From: JAKRSE01 sp943369295
GTDB lineage: Bacteria; Armatimonadota; Fimbriimonadia; Fimbriimonadales; Fimbriimonadaceae
Assembly: GCA_943369295.1 (NCBI GenBank)
Contig: CALRMU020000003.1
Span: forward strand, 496,001 to 560,000
DNA length: 64,000 nucleotides
Reading direction: 5' to 3'
Below the pieces are notes generated by a model. It did not search any database, was not told where the DNA came from, and worked only from the letters and a program-made list of their open reading frames with translations. The position numbers were made by a program, and so were the translations under genes. Each line of letters opens with the position of its first letter. Positions within the stretch are counted from its first letter, which is position 1. Shown here piece by piece: positions 9,381 through 17,903 of this stretch.

Positions 9381-9415
9381 GTTTGGGCCCCTTTTAAGGG
9401 GAATCCTATCAAGGA

Positions 9416-9452
9416 AGAGCATCGGATAAACCGATGCTCTTTTCATTTTTCC
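9416..9452 (+). terminator. Intrinsic terminator
   Basis: An 11-bp perfect stem (9416-9426 with 9432-9442) with a 5-nt loop is followed by a T-rich tail. It ends the CBM9-like gene. Confidence 0.9.
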
Positions 9453-9524
9453 TCAACCGGTTCATCTGACCTCCTTCCCATTCAATCCCCATACGGCTTC
9501 CATCGTGAGATACCATGAAGGTCC

Positions 9525-12296
9525 ATGATCGGCGAGCCTCTTCTTTATCTGGAACCAGAGGCTCACGGCCTTACTGCCGCCCTCTGCGCCGATATTCGGC
9601 GGCTGGACCAGGCACTGGGATCGGTGCTCTCAGAGTTGGAAGGTGAGGAACTCGTCCAAGCCTGCCGCACCATGGCCGAGGCTGGCCAGAATGGCGACCC
9701 GCTTCTGCTCATCCCCTTGACCCATCAGCCTGACTTGGCTCTCAAAGCGGCAAGGGCCTTCACTCTTCTTTTCCAACTGATCAACACAGCCGAGCAGAAG
9801 GAGATTGTCAGAGTCAACCGCCTGAGAGTCAGGCGGCCAGAGTCAGTCTCTTCCGCCATCGAATCCCTTTTGGCTCAGGGGATCGAGGAGCCTCAGGCCC
9901 GCAAGATGCTTTCGGGTTTGGAGGTCGTCCCCACTCTTACAGCCCACCCGACAGAAGCAAGACGAAGACCGATTCTGGACAAGCTAGATGAAGTAGCACG
10001 TCTGTTGGTCGAGTTAAGCCGAGAGGATGACCCCCTCACACTCGACCGTCCTCTAAGTTCTCCAGAGATGCCTGTCGAAGACCTGCACCGGGTTCTGACA
10101 TCTTTGTGGCTGACCGATGAGCTATCCGATCATCATCCGAGGGTCGAAGATGAAGTTCAATCAGTGCTCGGCTACTTCCATCGAAGCATCTTCCTTGTTG
10201 CTTCCTGGCTGACCCGTGACATGGAAAGGTCGTGGCAGTCTGCTTACGGAACCGACCTTCCCAATCGATCTTTTATCAAGTTTAGATCGTGGGTCGGGGG
10301 CGACAGAGACGGGAACCCAAAGGTGACCGCCAAGGTCACCTGGCAGACGGCCGTGCTGCACCGCAAAAACGCACTAGAAAACCACGAAAAGCAGATGAGG
10401 CGCGTGGCCAGGCAGGTGACTCAGGGCTTCAGCACCGATGTTCAGAAGTGGGAGGATTGGGCGCTTGGGCCATGGCGAGACCTGATGGATGAGGAGGAAA
10501 TTCGCCTCTTTAAAGGCATGCCCTTCGCTCTTCGTTCGACTGTGATCTGCACTCGATTGAGGAAGTCGCTTGATCATGCGGACCTCTTGGCAGGGGACCC
10601 CTATGCAGATCTCCCAGAAGGAGCCTACAGCTCAAGCGACGAGTATAGAGCTGACTTGGCTGAGTTGACGAAGAGCATGGAAGAGGCAGGCTGTGGCGCT
10701 CTGGTTCGAACCGGCTTGCTGGCCCGAGTGCTGCGTCAGGCAGAAATTTTCGGCCTCAACCTCGCATCGCTGGACGTTAGGCAGCATTCTGAGATCCACG
10801 AAAAGGCAGTTGCAGAGCTTCTCTTCGGAGCCGGAGTGCTTCGAACCGCCACTGCCTACCTAGACCTCAGCGAAGAAGAACGAACCAAGCTGCTGGTGGA
10901 GGAGCTTGCCAATCCTCGTCCTTTGGTTTCTCGAGACTGGGTTGGATCTGCTCAGACCGAAGAGGTCCGAGATGTCTTCACCTGCATCCGACGAATTCAA
11001 AGGGCACTTGGTGAAGACCTGGTCAAAGCCTGCATTATCAGCATGACCCACGGTGCCAGCGACCTTTTGGAGGTGCTGGTTCTTGCCAAAGATGCCCGCC
11101 TGCTCCAGCACTCCGATCGGGGTCTGACTTCAACCATTGACGTGGTGCCTCTGCTTGAAACCGTTGAAGATCTGCAGAAGGGGCAGGAACTCCTGACTCA
11201 ACTTTGGCGCATGCCGTTCTATCGCGATGTTTTGGCTTCTAGGGGCATGGTTCAAGAAGTCATGCTGGGCTACAGCGACTCCAGTAAAGACGGAGGCTTT
11301 CTTGCCGCAAACTGGGCGCTTTTTGCCGCCCAGGAAAAGCTGGGGGACCTTGCCAAACAGGAAGGGATCGGCTTGCGGCTCTTCCATGGCCGAGGCGGCA
11401 CGGTCGGTCGGGGCGGCGGTAGAGCTAACCAAGCCATTCTAAGCCAGCCGAACCAAGGCTTTACGGGAGCCATCCGGTTTACCGAGCAGGGAGAGGTCAT
11501 CTCATTCCGCTATTCTCTTCCCCCTATCGCCCACCGGCACCTTGAGCAGATTGTTTCTGCTTCCCTGCTTTCCTCTTCGCCAGAGCACCACACTTTTGTC
11601 AAAGATGAATGGAGGGAGGAGATTCAGGCCCTTGCCGACCTCAGTCAAGCCGCCTATCGAGCCTTGGTCTACGATGACGAGAAGTTCTGGTCTTTCTATC
11701 ATCAAGCGACTCCTATCGAATCGATTGGTGGCCTGACTATCGCCAGCCGCCCGGTCATGAGGCCGGGACTGAAAAATCCTGGGATGGAGAGCCTTAGGGC
11801 TATCCCTTGGAACTTTGCCTGGGTGCAGACCAGAGGGAGTGTCCCTGGCTGGTACGGGCTCGGATCTGCTTTGAAGGCACGATTAGCCGAGGGCAAGGAA
11901 GACGTTTTGAAGGAGATGGCCTCTCAATGGCCTTTCTTCAAAAACCTGCTGGGGAACGCCGAGCTGGAGCTTTTGAGGGCGCACCTTCCAACCTTCAACC
12001 ACTACTGCACCTTGGTCGAACCGCCAGAATTGGGTGATGACTTCCGGGCCCGAATCACTGGGGAGCACGCCGAGACGACTCGCGGAATTGAACTGATCAC
12101 AGGCCGAGAGCTGGTCGGAGGGTCTTCTGTGATTCGAAAGACCATCTCCTTCCGCAACCCAATCCTTCGCCCCTTAAACATGCTTCAGGTTGCTCTGCTG
12201 AGGAGAAGCAGGGCGAAATCAGAGGATGAGGGGCTGAAGGAAGTGGTTCTTCAGACCATTGCAGGCATCGCGGCGGGAATGCAGAGCACGGGTTAA
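9525..12296 (+). CDS. ppc: Phosphoenolpyruvate carboxylase
   Basis: The 923-aa length is typical. Key PEPC motifs are present: TAHPTEA with the catalytic histidine (H141), GGDRDGNP, GYSDSSKDGG near 581, and the mobile loop FHGRGGTVGRGGG near 620-632. The C-terminus ends in the canonical IAAGMQSTG. The enzyme fixes bicarbonate onto PEP to make oxaloacetate, refilling the TCA cycle. A TACCAT hexamer 8 nt before the ATG is a possible -10 of a near-leaderless transcript, and GAAGG between them could serve as a ribosome site. It is a single-gene unit. Confidence 0.96.
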   Translation: MIGEPLLYLEPEAHGLTAALCADIRRLDQALGSVLSELEGEELVQACRTMAEAGQNGDPLLLIPLTHQPDLALKAARAFTLLFQLINTAEQKEIVRVNRLRVRRPESVSSAIESLLAQGIEEPQARKMLSGLEVVPTLTAHPTEARRRPILDKLDEVARLLVELSREDDPLTLDRPLSSPEMPVEDLHRVLTSLWLTDELSDHHPRVEDEVQSVLGYFHRSIFLVASWLTRDMERSWQSAYGTDLPNRSFIKFRSWVGGDRDGNPKVTAKVTWQTAVLHRKNALENHEKQMRRVARQVTQGFSTDVQKWEDWALGPWRDLMDEEEIRLFKGMPFALRSTVICTRLRKSLDHADLLAGDPYADLPEGAYSSSDEYRADLAELTKSMEEAGCGALVRTGLLARVLRQAEIFGLNLASLDVRQHSEIHEKAVAELLFGAGVLRTATAYLDLSEEERTKLLVEELANPRPLVSRDWVGSAQTEEVRDVFTCIRRIQRALGEDLVKACIISMTHGASDLLEVLVLAKDARLLQHSDRGLTSTIDVVPLLETVEDLQKGQELLTQLWRMPFYRDVLASRGMVQEVMLGYSDSSKDGGFLAANWALFAAQEKLGDLAKQEGIGLRLFHGRGGTVGRGGGRANQAILSQPNQGFTGAIRFTEQGEVISFRYSLPPIAHRHLEQIVSASLLSSSPEHHTFVKDEWREEIQALADLSQAAYRALVYDDEKFWSFYHQATPIESIGGLTIASRPVMRPGLKNPGMESLRAIPWNFAWVQTRGSVPGWYGLGSALKARLAEGKEDVLKEMASQWPFFKNLLGNAELELLRAHLPTFNHYCTLVEPPELGDDFRARITGEHAETTRGIELITGRELVGGSSVIRKTISFRNPILRPLNMLQVALLRRSRAKSEDEGLKEVVLQTIAGIAAGMQSTG

Positions 12297-12339
12297 GTGC
12301 CAGTATCAAGACCTGTAACAAGAGAGGGGTGGAAATAAG

Positions 12340-13221
12340 TTGAAAGATAAAGACCACCTCTCTACTCTTGCTTGGCTGCTCTTCGCCGGGATTCTCTTCA
12401 GCGCGGTTGGTCTCATCGGAACAGTCACGACCCTCAGTCCAGGTGCTGTCTCATTCGGTCGGAGCCTTGTCGCTTCAGGAGCATTAGCCCTCCTCTGCTT
12501 CAGAGAACCCAAAGCTGCTTGGACAGGAAATCTGAGAGGCAAAACTGCCATTGCAGCCTTGGCCCAGGCAGGAAACTGGTCATTCTTCTTCGCCGCAATT
12601 CAAACAGGAGGCATGGATGTCGCTATTCTTGCTCTCTTTGCATACCCTGTTATGACAGCCCTGGTGGAACCTCTCCTTGAAAAGAAAGCCATAAGGTGGG
12701 TGGAGCTGGCAGGCGGAACGCTTGTTCTTCTCGGAATACTTACAGTCACCCCAGAGCTTAAACTTTCAAACTCCACCTTTGTCGGAATCCTGCTTGGACT
12801 AGTCTCTGCAGCCTTCCTCACCCTGAGAAATCTACTAGGCAAAGACCTGGTCCCGAGTTTGGGTGCCGTGCGACTCAACTTCTGGATGTGCCTGCTCTGC
12901 ATCCCAATCTTCTTTCCTTTTCGGGTTCTTGAACCAGTAGGTTTGACCTTTGAAGAGGTTTGGCAGATTGGCTCCCTCGCCGTCTTCTTCACCGTCATTC
13001 CTCAGGTCATTTTCTTTGCTAGTCTTAAGAAGGTTTCTGCTGCCTGGGCGAGCCTGGTTATCTCTAGTCAGCCCGTCTTCTCCATTCTGCTTAAGGCCCT
13101 AATCTTCGGTCAGCCACCAGACATCAAAACCGTCATCGGAGGCTGCTTCATTGTTGGAGCCGTCGTCCTGGTATCCACCTTCCCCTCTAAAACTCAAGAG
13201 CCCAAGACTCAAGAAGCATAG
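12340..13221 (+). CDS. EamA/DMT-family transporter, ten transmembrane segments
   Basis: The 293-aa hydrophobic protein has two EamA repeats of five helices each. The first covers about residues 8-135, including the ALFAYPVMTALVEPLL segment typical of the fourth helix. The second covers 150-285, with the ISSQPVFSILLKALIFGQ signature. The family exports or imports small metabolites; the substrate is unknown. The start codon is a TTG supported by a GAGGGG ribosome site, and no ATG lies near the start of the first helix. Confidence 0.85.
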   Translation: MKDKDHLSTLAWLLFAGILFSAVGLIGTVTTLSPGAVSFGRSLVASGALALLCFREPKAAWTGNLRGKTAIAALAQAGNWSFFFAAIQTGGMDVAILALFAYPVMTALVEPLLEKKAIRWVELAGGTLVLLGILTVTPELKLSNSTFVGILLGLVSAAFLTLRNLLGKDLVPSLGAVRLNFWMCLLCIPIFFPFRVLEPVGLTFEEVWQIGSLAVFFTVIPQVIFFASLKKVSAAWASLVISSQPVFSILLKALIFGQPPDIKTVIGGCFIVGAVVLVSTFPSKTQEPKTQEA

Positions 13222-13261
13222 CGGCTAAGGGTGCTTTCTGTAACAAGCCACAATAGGGGGC

Positions 13262-14194
13262 ATGATTTTAAAGGTTGAGGAAATTGAAAGGCTGGATGCC
13301 CTTTTGGTGAAACAGCTTGCCCCCCACAGCCGATCAAGAATCGAAAAGATGATCAGGGAAGGAATGGTCACAATCGACGGCGAACCGGTGACCAAGCCCG
13401 GAATGAGGCTGAGAATCGGCCAGACGGTAGAGTGCCCCGTCCCTGAAGAACAGGCTCCTCAAGACCTTGTCCCGGTCGAGATGCCCTTAGAGATTCTTTA
13501 TGAAGATGACGACGTCATCGTGCTCGTTAAGCAGAGAGGGATTGCCGTTCACCCTGCACCTGGCCTGAAAGACGAAGCCACGCTGGTTCAGGGGCTGCTT
13601 CACTACTCTTCAAAGCTCAGCGACGAAGCAGGCAGCTTTAGGCCAGGCATCGTCCATCGTTTGGACAAGGACACCACTGGGGTCATGATGGTGGCCAGAA
13701 CCAATGTTGCCCACCAAAGGCTGGCAGACCAAGTAAGGCTGCGAACTGCCGAAAGGAGATATGTTGCCGGAGTTTTTGGTCGACCAGACCAAGACCTCTT
13801 CACCGTTCAGGCTCCTCTTGGTCAAGACCCAAGGCACCCGATGAAGAGGGCGATTAGGAGCGACGGAAAACCGGCAACAACCCACTTTCGCGTTCTGGGG
13901 AGACTGGAGAAAGGAACCCTTCTTGGAGTCCGGCTTGAAACAGGCAGAACCCACCAGGTCCGAGTTCACCTGGCCTCAATTGGTCTCCCTCTGTTGGGAG
14001 ATAGGCTCTACTCTCCTCCTGCCTACGCCAAGGGGTCTTTGCAGCTGCATGCCGCCTGGCTCTCGTTTACTCACCCAACGACAGAGGAAGTGATGGCCTT
14101 TTTTGCCCCACCACCCGAAGACTTTGAAGGCAGAGAAATGATTACAGAAGCCACAATGAACCCGTGGACGCGACAAGCGAATCCCCCTATCTAA
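13262..14194 (+). CDS. RluA-family 23S rRNA/tRNA pseudouridine synthase with S4 domain
   Basis: In the 310-aa product, an N-terminal S4 RNA-binding domain (about 8-65) precedes the RluA catalytic domain. The catalytic aspartate is D135 in HRLDKDTTG. Other family motifs are GIAVHPAPG and the ETGRTHQVRVHLA stretch. The architecture is that of RluD/RluC, which isomerise uridines in 23S rRNA; the exact site cannot be told. A strong TAGGGGG ribosome site precedes the ATG. The next gene starts inside its 3' end (31-bp overlap), forming a three-gene run with radC and the translin gene. Confidence 0.92.
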   Translation: MILKVEEIERLDALLVKQLAPHSRSRIEKMIREGMVTIDGEPVTKPGMRLRIGQTVECPVPEEQAPQDLVPVEMPLEILYEDDDVIVLVKQRGIAVHPAPGLKDEATLVQGLLHYSSKLSDEAGSFRPGIVHRLDKDTTGVMMVARTNVAHQRLADQVRLRTAERRYVAGVFGRPDQDLFTVQAPLGQDPRHPMKRAIRSDGKPATTHFRVLGRLEKGTLLGVRLETGRTHQVRVHLASIGLPLLGDRLYSPPAYAKGSLQLHAAWLSFTHPTTEEVMAFFAPPPEDFEGREMITEATMNPWTRQANPPI

Positions 14195-14826
14195 GAGTGC
14201 AAGCCGGAGGGGTGAGATCTGCCTCTCCGATTGACCTTCTAGCTCTCTGCTTAACGAGAGAAGAAAAAGATGCGAGCCAGAACGAGTCGGCAGCCAGAGA
14301 GCTGCTGACCCGCTTCACCCTCTCGCGCCTTAACGACTTGAGCCGCATGGACTTGACCCTTGCCAGCGGGCTGGAAGGACTCGAAGCAGATAAGATCCTC
14401 TGCGCCCTTGAGCTGGGCCGCAGAAGCGCTTTGGCGGGGCAAGGAGTCCCAACATCCATCACCAGCGACCAAGACGCCTACCTGGCGCTAAAACCCCATC
14501 TAGAGGGTCAGCAGCAGGAGAAGTTTGTCGCTCTGTATCTGACTACCAAAAACACAGTGATTTCGGTGAGGACGGTGCATGTAGGGACGCTCAACTCTGC
14601 ACCAGTCGGGCCGAGGGAGATTTTTAGAGAAGCAGTAAGAGAAAATGCAGCGGCTCTCATCGTCGCCCACAACCACCCAAGCGGCGACCCCAAGCCCAGC
14701 CCAGAAGATATTGCTATCACCAAAAAACTAAAAGAGGTGGGGCAGATTTTAGATATTCCCCTGCTCGACCACATTGTAGTCGGCCATGGACGATTCGTCA
14801 GTTTGAACAGAGAAGGACACTTATGA
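14164..14826 (+). CDS. radC: RadC-like JAB/MPN-domain protein
   Basis: The 220-aa product is standard for RadC. An N-terminal helix-hairpin-helix-like region (PIDLLALCL to LEADKILCALELG) precedes the JAMM motif: H169-N-H171-P-S-G-D with S179 and D182. Family members are zinc-binding, metalloprotease-like proteins whose link to DNA repair is disputed. The GTG at 14164 lies inside the pseudouridine synthase gene; a later in-frame GTG at 14197 would also keep the conserved part. It overlaps the translin gene by 4 bp (ATGA). Confidence 0.9.
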   Translation: MDATSESPYLRVQAGGVRSASPIDLLALCLTREEKDASQNESAARELLTRFTLSRLNDLSRMDLTLASGLEGLEADKILCALELGRRSALAGQGVPTSITSDQDAYLALKPHLEGQQQEKFVALYLTTKNTVISVRTVHVGTLNSAPVGPREIFREAVRENAAALIVAHNHPSGDPKPSPEDIAITKKLKEVGQILDIPLLDHIVVGHGRFVSLNREGHL

Positions 14827-15449
14827 GCACAGAAAGTTTTGAAAGCCTGGCGGCAGCTGCCAAGGCAGAGTTGGAATCTCGCCACGCGGCACGAGAAGAG
14901 GTGCTCAAGGTCTCTCGCATTCTCATCCAGACCTGCAGCAAGGCTATCAAGCACATCCATCGCCGACAGATGGAGGAAGCCAAGTCTCTGCTCGCCGAAG
15001 CCAAGAGTCTTTCGCTGGGAATGAGAGCGGCGGCAGTCAACCACCCAGAAATTCTCTACGCTGGCTACATTCAGGATTCTGAGAAGGAGATGGTAGAGGG
15101 GTTCGCACTCCTGGCTATGGTGGAAGGTCTTCCCTTCTCGTCATCTAAGGATCTTGGAGTGGGAGTCACTTCGTGGCTTCATGGCATGGGCGAGGCAGCT
15201 AGCGAAGCGCGACGCTGGGTGCTGGATGACATGAGGGCGGGACGGCTTGCAGAGGCTGAGAGAATGCTGGCAACCATGGACAGCATTTACGATGAGCTGA
15301 CGACTTTCGATTTTCCGGACGGTTTGACCGGTGGACTTCGTCGAACTTGTGATGCTTTGAGGGCGGTGATCGAGAGGACTCGTAGCGACCTGACCATGAC
15401 TCAGGTGCAGAATCGGCTCATTGAGAAGCTGGATCGATCGCTGGGCTGA
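14823..15449 (+). CDS. Translin-family protein (bacterial)
   Basis: The all-helical 208-aa protein matches the translin fold signature, especially SWLHGMGEAASEAR, VLDDMRAGR, IYDELTTFDFPDG, LRRTCDALRAVIERTRSDL. In eukaryotes and archaea, translin/Trax proteins bind single-stranded nucleic acid as octamers, and Trax-type subunits cleave RNA with clustered glutamates. An acidic patch around residues 86-95 (DSEKEMVEG) is at about the right place for such a site, but activity is not shown. It is translationally coupled to radC. Translins are uncommon in bacteria. A role in RNA handling, alongside the upstream pseudouridine synthase, is inference. Confidence 0.8.
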   Translation: MSTESFESLAAAAKAELESRHAAREEVLKVSRILIQTCSKAIKHIHRRQMEEAKSLLAEAKSLSLGMRAAAVNHPEILYAGYIQDSEKEMVEGFALLAMVEGLPFSSSKDLGVGVTSWLHGMGEAASEARRWVLDDMRAGRLAEAERMLATMDSIYDELTTFDFPDGLTGGLRRTCDALRAVIERTRSDLTMTQVQNRLIEKLDRSLG

Positions 15450-15530
15450 CACGCCATCGGCAGAAGAAACCGGGTGACCCAACTTACAGATGATTCTCTT
15501 TCAGGCCCCCCCTACCCAAGGAATGCCCCC

Positions 15531-15566
15531 TAAAAAAAGAGAGCTGCCTCGTAAAAGACAGCTCTC
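15531..15566 (-). terminator. Intrinsic terminator of rplI
   Basis: An 8-bp stem (15539-15546 with 15559-15566) is followed, on the minus strand, by a seven-T run (complement of 15532-15538). Confidence 0.88.
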
Positions 15567-15604
15567 CTAGACTTTCTAGGGAATAAAATCCCGAGCAGGA
15601 AATC

Positions 15605-16135
15605 TTACTCTTCGTCGGAAGCTTCGACAGCCTCGACGACTTCCTCGACCTCTTCAACCTGTGGCTGAAGCTCTTCGGGCATGCCCTTCTCGGGATCGTA
15701 AACGATCACGAACATGTGGCAGTCCACCTGTCGGTGAAGATCAACATCGATTCGAGTCTGTCCCACTCTCTTGATAGCAGAGAGCATGGCGACTGATCGC
15801 TTGTCGACGTCAACACCGTACTGCTCCTTAATGGCAACAGCGATGTCAGCGTTGGTGATGGCACCGAAGAGTTTGTTGCCTTCACCGGACTTGGCGGCGA
15901 TGACAACTCTCTGGCCCTTCAGCTTGGCAGCCTGAACTTCGGCATCAGCCTTGGTGTCAGCCATCTTGACGGCCAGCCTGGCCATCCTGGTCTCCAGAGC
16001 TTTAATCTGGGTGCGGTCGGCGTAAATGGCCAGACCCTGGGGAAAAAGGAAGTTCCGGGCAAACCCATCCTTCACGTTAACCACCGTTCCCTCCTTGCCC
16101 ACCTTGGGCAGGGTCTGTTTAAGAATCACTTTCAT
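15605..16135 (-). CDS. rplI: 50S ribosomal protein L9
   Basis: The N-terminus MKVILKQTLPKVGKEG and the following VVNVKDGFARNFLFPQG, with the rRNA-binding loop, identify L9. The start at 16135 has an AAGGGG ribosome site 9 nt upstream; the longer open frame to 16177 adds a non-homologous extension and overlaps the MCE gene. At 176 aa it is about 25 residues longer than usual, because it ends in an acidic, low-complexity tail rich in Glu and Val. It is not next to rpsF or rpsR, but 25 bp downstream of an MCE gene on the same strand, so the two may be co-transcribed. Confidence 0.95.
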   Translation of the reverse strand: MKVILKQTLPKVGKEGTVVNVKDGFARNFLFPQGLAIYADRTQIKALETRMARLAVKMADTKADAEVQAAKLKGQRVVIAAKSGEGNKLFGAITNADIAVAIKEQYGVDVDKRSVAMLSAIKRVGQTRIDVDLHRQVDCHMFVIVYDPEKGMPEELQPQVEEVEEVVEAVEASDEE

Positions 16136-16160
16136 GAGTCGACACCCCTTGGCCGGGATT

Positions 16161-17576
16161 TCAGCGGCGGATTCCAACTCCCACTACTGGGACGCTGTTC
16201 GATAGAGCTCTGTCGAGTCCTACCCAACCGTAAAGGTTTCCGCTGAAATCGTAGCGAAGGCGAAGGTCTAGGCGAGGATCATTCAGCCCAAACAAGTCGC
16301 CCCGCAGCATCCAGCTCGGCGCAAGACGATAATCTACCCCCACACCGGGCTTGCTCGCATAGACCCCGTACCGCAAATCGAGACCTTCGGCGATAGGTCT
16401 TTGAAGCTGTAGGTTAAAGCGGTTAGATTCAAACGCATCAAACATGCCTAGGCGCAGCTTCTCTTTGCCCAAAGGCACTATTGCGTTAAGGTCAGTTCGG
16501 ATCGTTCCAGAGTTCGTGCCGGTCGAGATATCCCCCTCAAACTCAATCTGACTCAGAGTTGCGGCGCCGCCCTTCACTCCTCCAATAGTCTTCTTAAACT
16601 GCTCCAAAAGGCCGCCCATTTCATCAGCCAGATTGTTAGCCTTCTTCATCAACTCGTTGATGTTCTTTCCGGTTTCAATACCTGTTGCTGAAATCTCTTC
16701 AAAGTTCTTTGCAATCTTGGTCCCGCTTTCGGTCATCGTGCTGGCGTTGGCGAGAGTCGATTTCATTGAAGCTTTGAGCTCAGGATCGCTGGCCAGCTTG
16801 TTCATTTCGGCTACCAGCTTGTTTCCTTCTTCTGCGGCAGACTTGAGCTGGCTTAGCAGGGCGAGGGTCTCCTTCTCAAGTTCTCCCTTCTTGGCAATCC
16901 TCGTGAACTCGCCCACCAAGCCTTCGACCTGTCCCATCGTCCGCTTGGTTGAAGCAAGAATGGTCTTGAACTCTCCCTGACTCTGGGCGACCACTCCATC
17001 CATGCGGTTGACCAACTTGCCGACCGAGGTCGCAGTCTGGGTGCCAGCATCAAGCGCCTTCTGGCCCGATGACGCCAAACCTGTGACTGCTCCTTTCAGT
17101 TCCTGATCGTTAAGCAGCCGGTTCAGTGAGGCCAAGGTTTCATCCAGCTTCGCAAAGGTCTTGCCCGAATCTGGCATGAAGGTTTCTAGGGGCGAAGTGA
17201 CTCGGCCTGGAATCTCGGCACCAGGCGCGAGAGGACTTCCCTGACCCGGCTGGAGCCGAACTTCCAGATCCCCGATTGAAATAAAGCTGGCAGGCAGGAT
17301 GGCCTCTGAACCGGATGGGATAGAAACCTTGTCGTCGATGGCAATCACAGCCACGGCACGGCCGGGGCTTTCTAGGGTCATCTTCTCCACTTTTCCGATC
17401 AAAACACCGGAAAGAGTGACACGGCTGCCTTCGGCCAGACCCCCTGCATCAGAGAAGATGATTTTGTAACTCGTTGTTTTGAGTTCAAAAATGCCTCGCC
17501 CCAAGATCGCCATGACTCCCAAGCCCATGGCAGCAAACAAGAGCACCAATCCCCCAACCTTCGCCGACGCCTGCAT
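16161..17576 (-). CDS. MCE/MlaD-family lipid-transport protein, orphan
   Basis: The 471-aa product begins with an uncleaved N-terminal helix (residues 7-25). One MCE domain follows (about 37-115, with LAEGSRVTLSGVLIGKV and GDLEVRL), then a long helical, coiled-coil-like region with many Lys/Glu/Thr (120-330). The last 110 residues consist of alternating strands ending in GVGIRR, like an outer-membrane barrel or a barrel-like tail. MCE proteins bridge inner and outer membranes to move phospholipids. No MlaE permease or MlaF ATPase is nearby. TAAACT lies 6 nt before the start, and AAGGAA between them may be the ribosome site. Confidence 0.85.
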   Translation of the reverse strand: MQASAKVGGLVLLFAAMGLGVMAILGRGIFELKTTSYKIIFSDAGGLAEGSRVTLSGVLIGKVEKMTLESPGRAVAVIAIDDKVSIPSGSEAILPASFISIGDLEVRLQPGQGSPLAPGAEIPGRVTSPLETFMPDSGKTFAKLDETLASLNRLLNDQELKGAVTGLASSGQKALDAGTQTATSVGKLVNRMDGVVAQSQGEFKTILASTKRTMGQVEGLVGEFTRIAKKGELEKETLALLSQLKSAAEEGNKLVAEMNKLASDPELKASMKSTLANASTMTESGTKIAKNFEEISATGIETGKNINELMKKANNLADEMGGLLEQFKKTIGGVKGGAATLSQIEFEGDISTGTNSGTIRTDLNAIVPLGKEKLRLGMFDAFESNRFNLQLQRPIAEGLDLRYGVYASKPGVGVDYRLAPSWMLRGDLFGLNDPRLDLRLRYDFSGNLYGWVGLDRALSNSVPVVGVGIRR

Positions 17577-17903
17577 TTCCTTAGTTTAGCTTAGGTTCGG
17601 TACTAGGCTATACAAGATTCTCAGACTCAACCTTAGCCTAACAGACTCATATTTTATGACAGCAAGAATGAAAAGGGCCCAATTCTAGAGACAAGGCACC
17701 CCAAACATCCGTCTTACACAATAGATCCGCAAGGGTCAGTCAGAAAGGAACCAGATCAGCCCTGTAGAACGTTTAGTTCATCAGAGAGCCAATCAAAAAG
17801 CCCCTTGTATCAGCCACCCCGGGGACCAAGCCAAAGAAGGCTAGTCCGATGGCATATACTGAAGACCGGGCTCCGACCTGGCAGTCAGCCGAGAAGCAAC
17901 ACT
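17577..17903. other. Divergent intergenic region between MCE gene and clpC
   Basis: This 327-bp gap holds no convincing gene. It contains TATACT at 17855-17860, a good -10 for clpC that would give a leader of about 37 nt, but no -35 at the right distance. Near the MCE side it has a cluster of TTAG/CTAG-type words. I looked for CtsR and CIRCE operators ahead of clpC and did not find a convincing one. Confidence 0.5.

Noticed and set aside
17577..17903. CtsR or CIRCE operator ahead of clpC
   Set aside because: GGGTCAGTCAGAAAGGAAC near 17733 only faintly resembles a CtsR heptamer pair; no good match.
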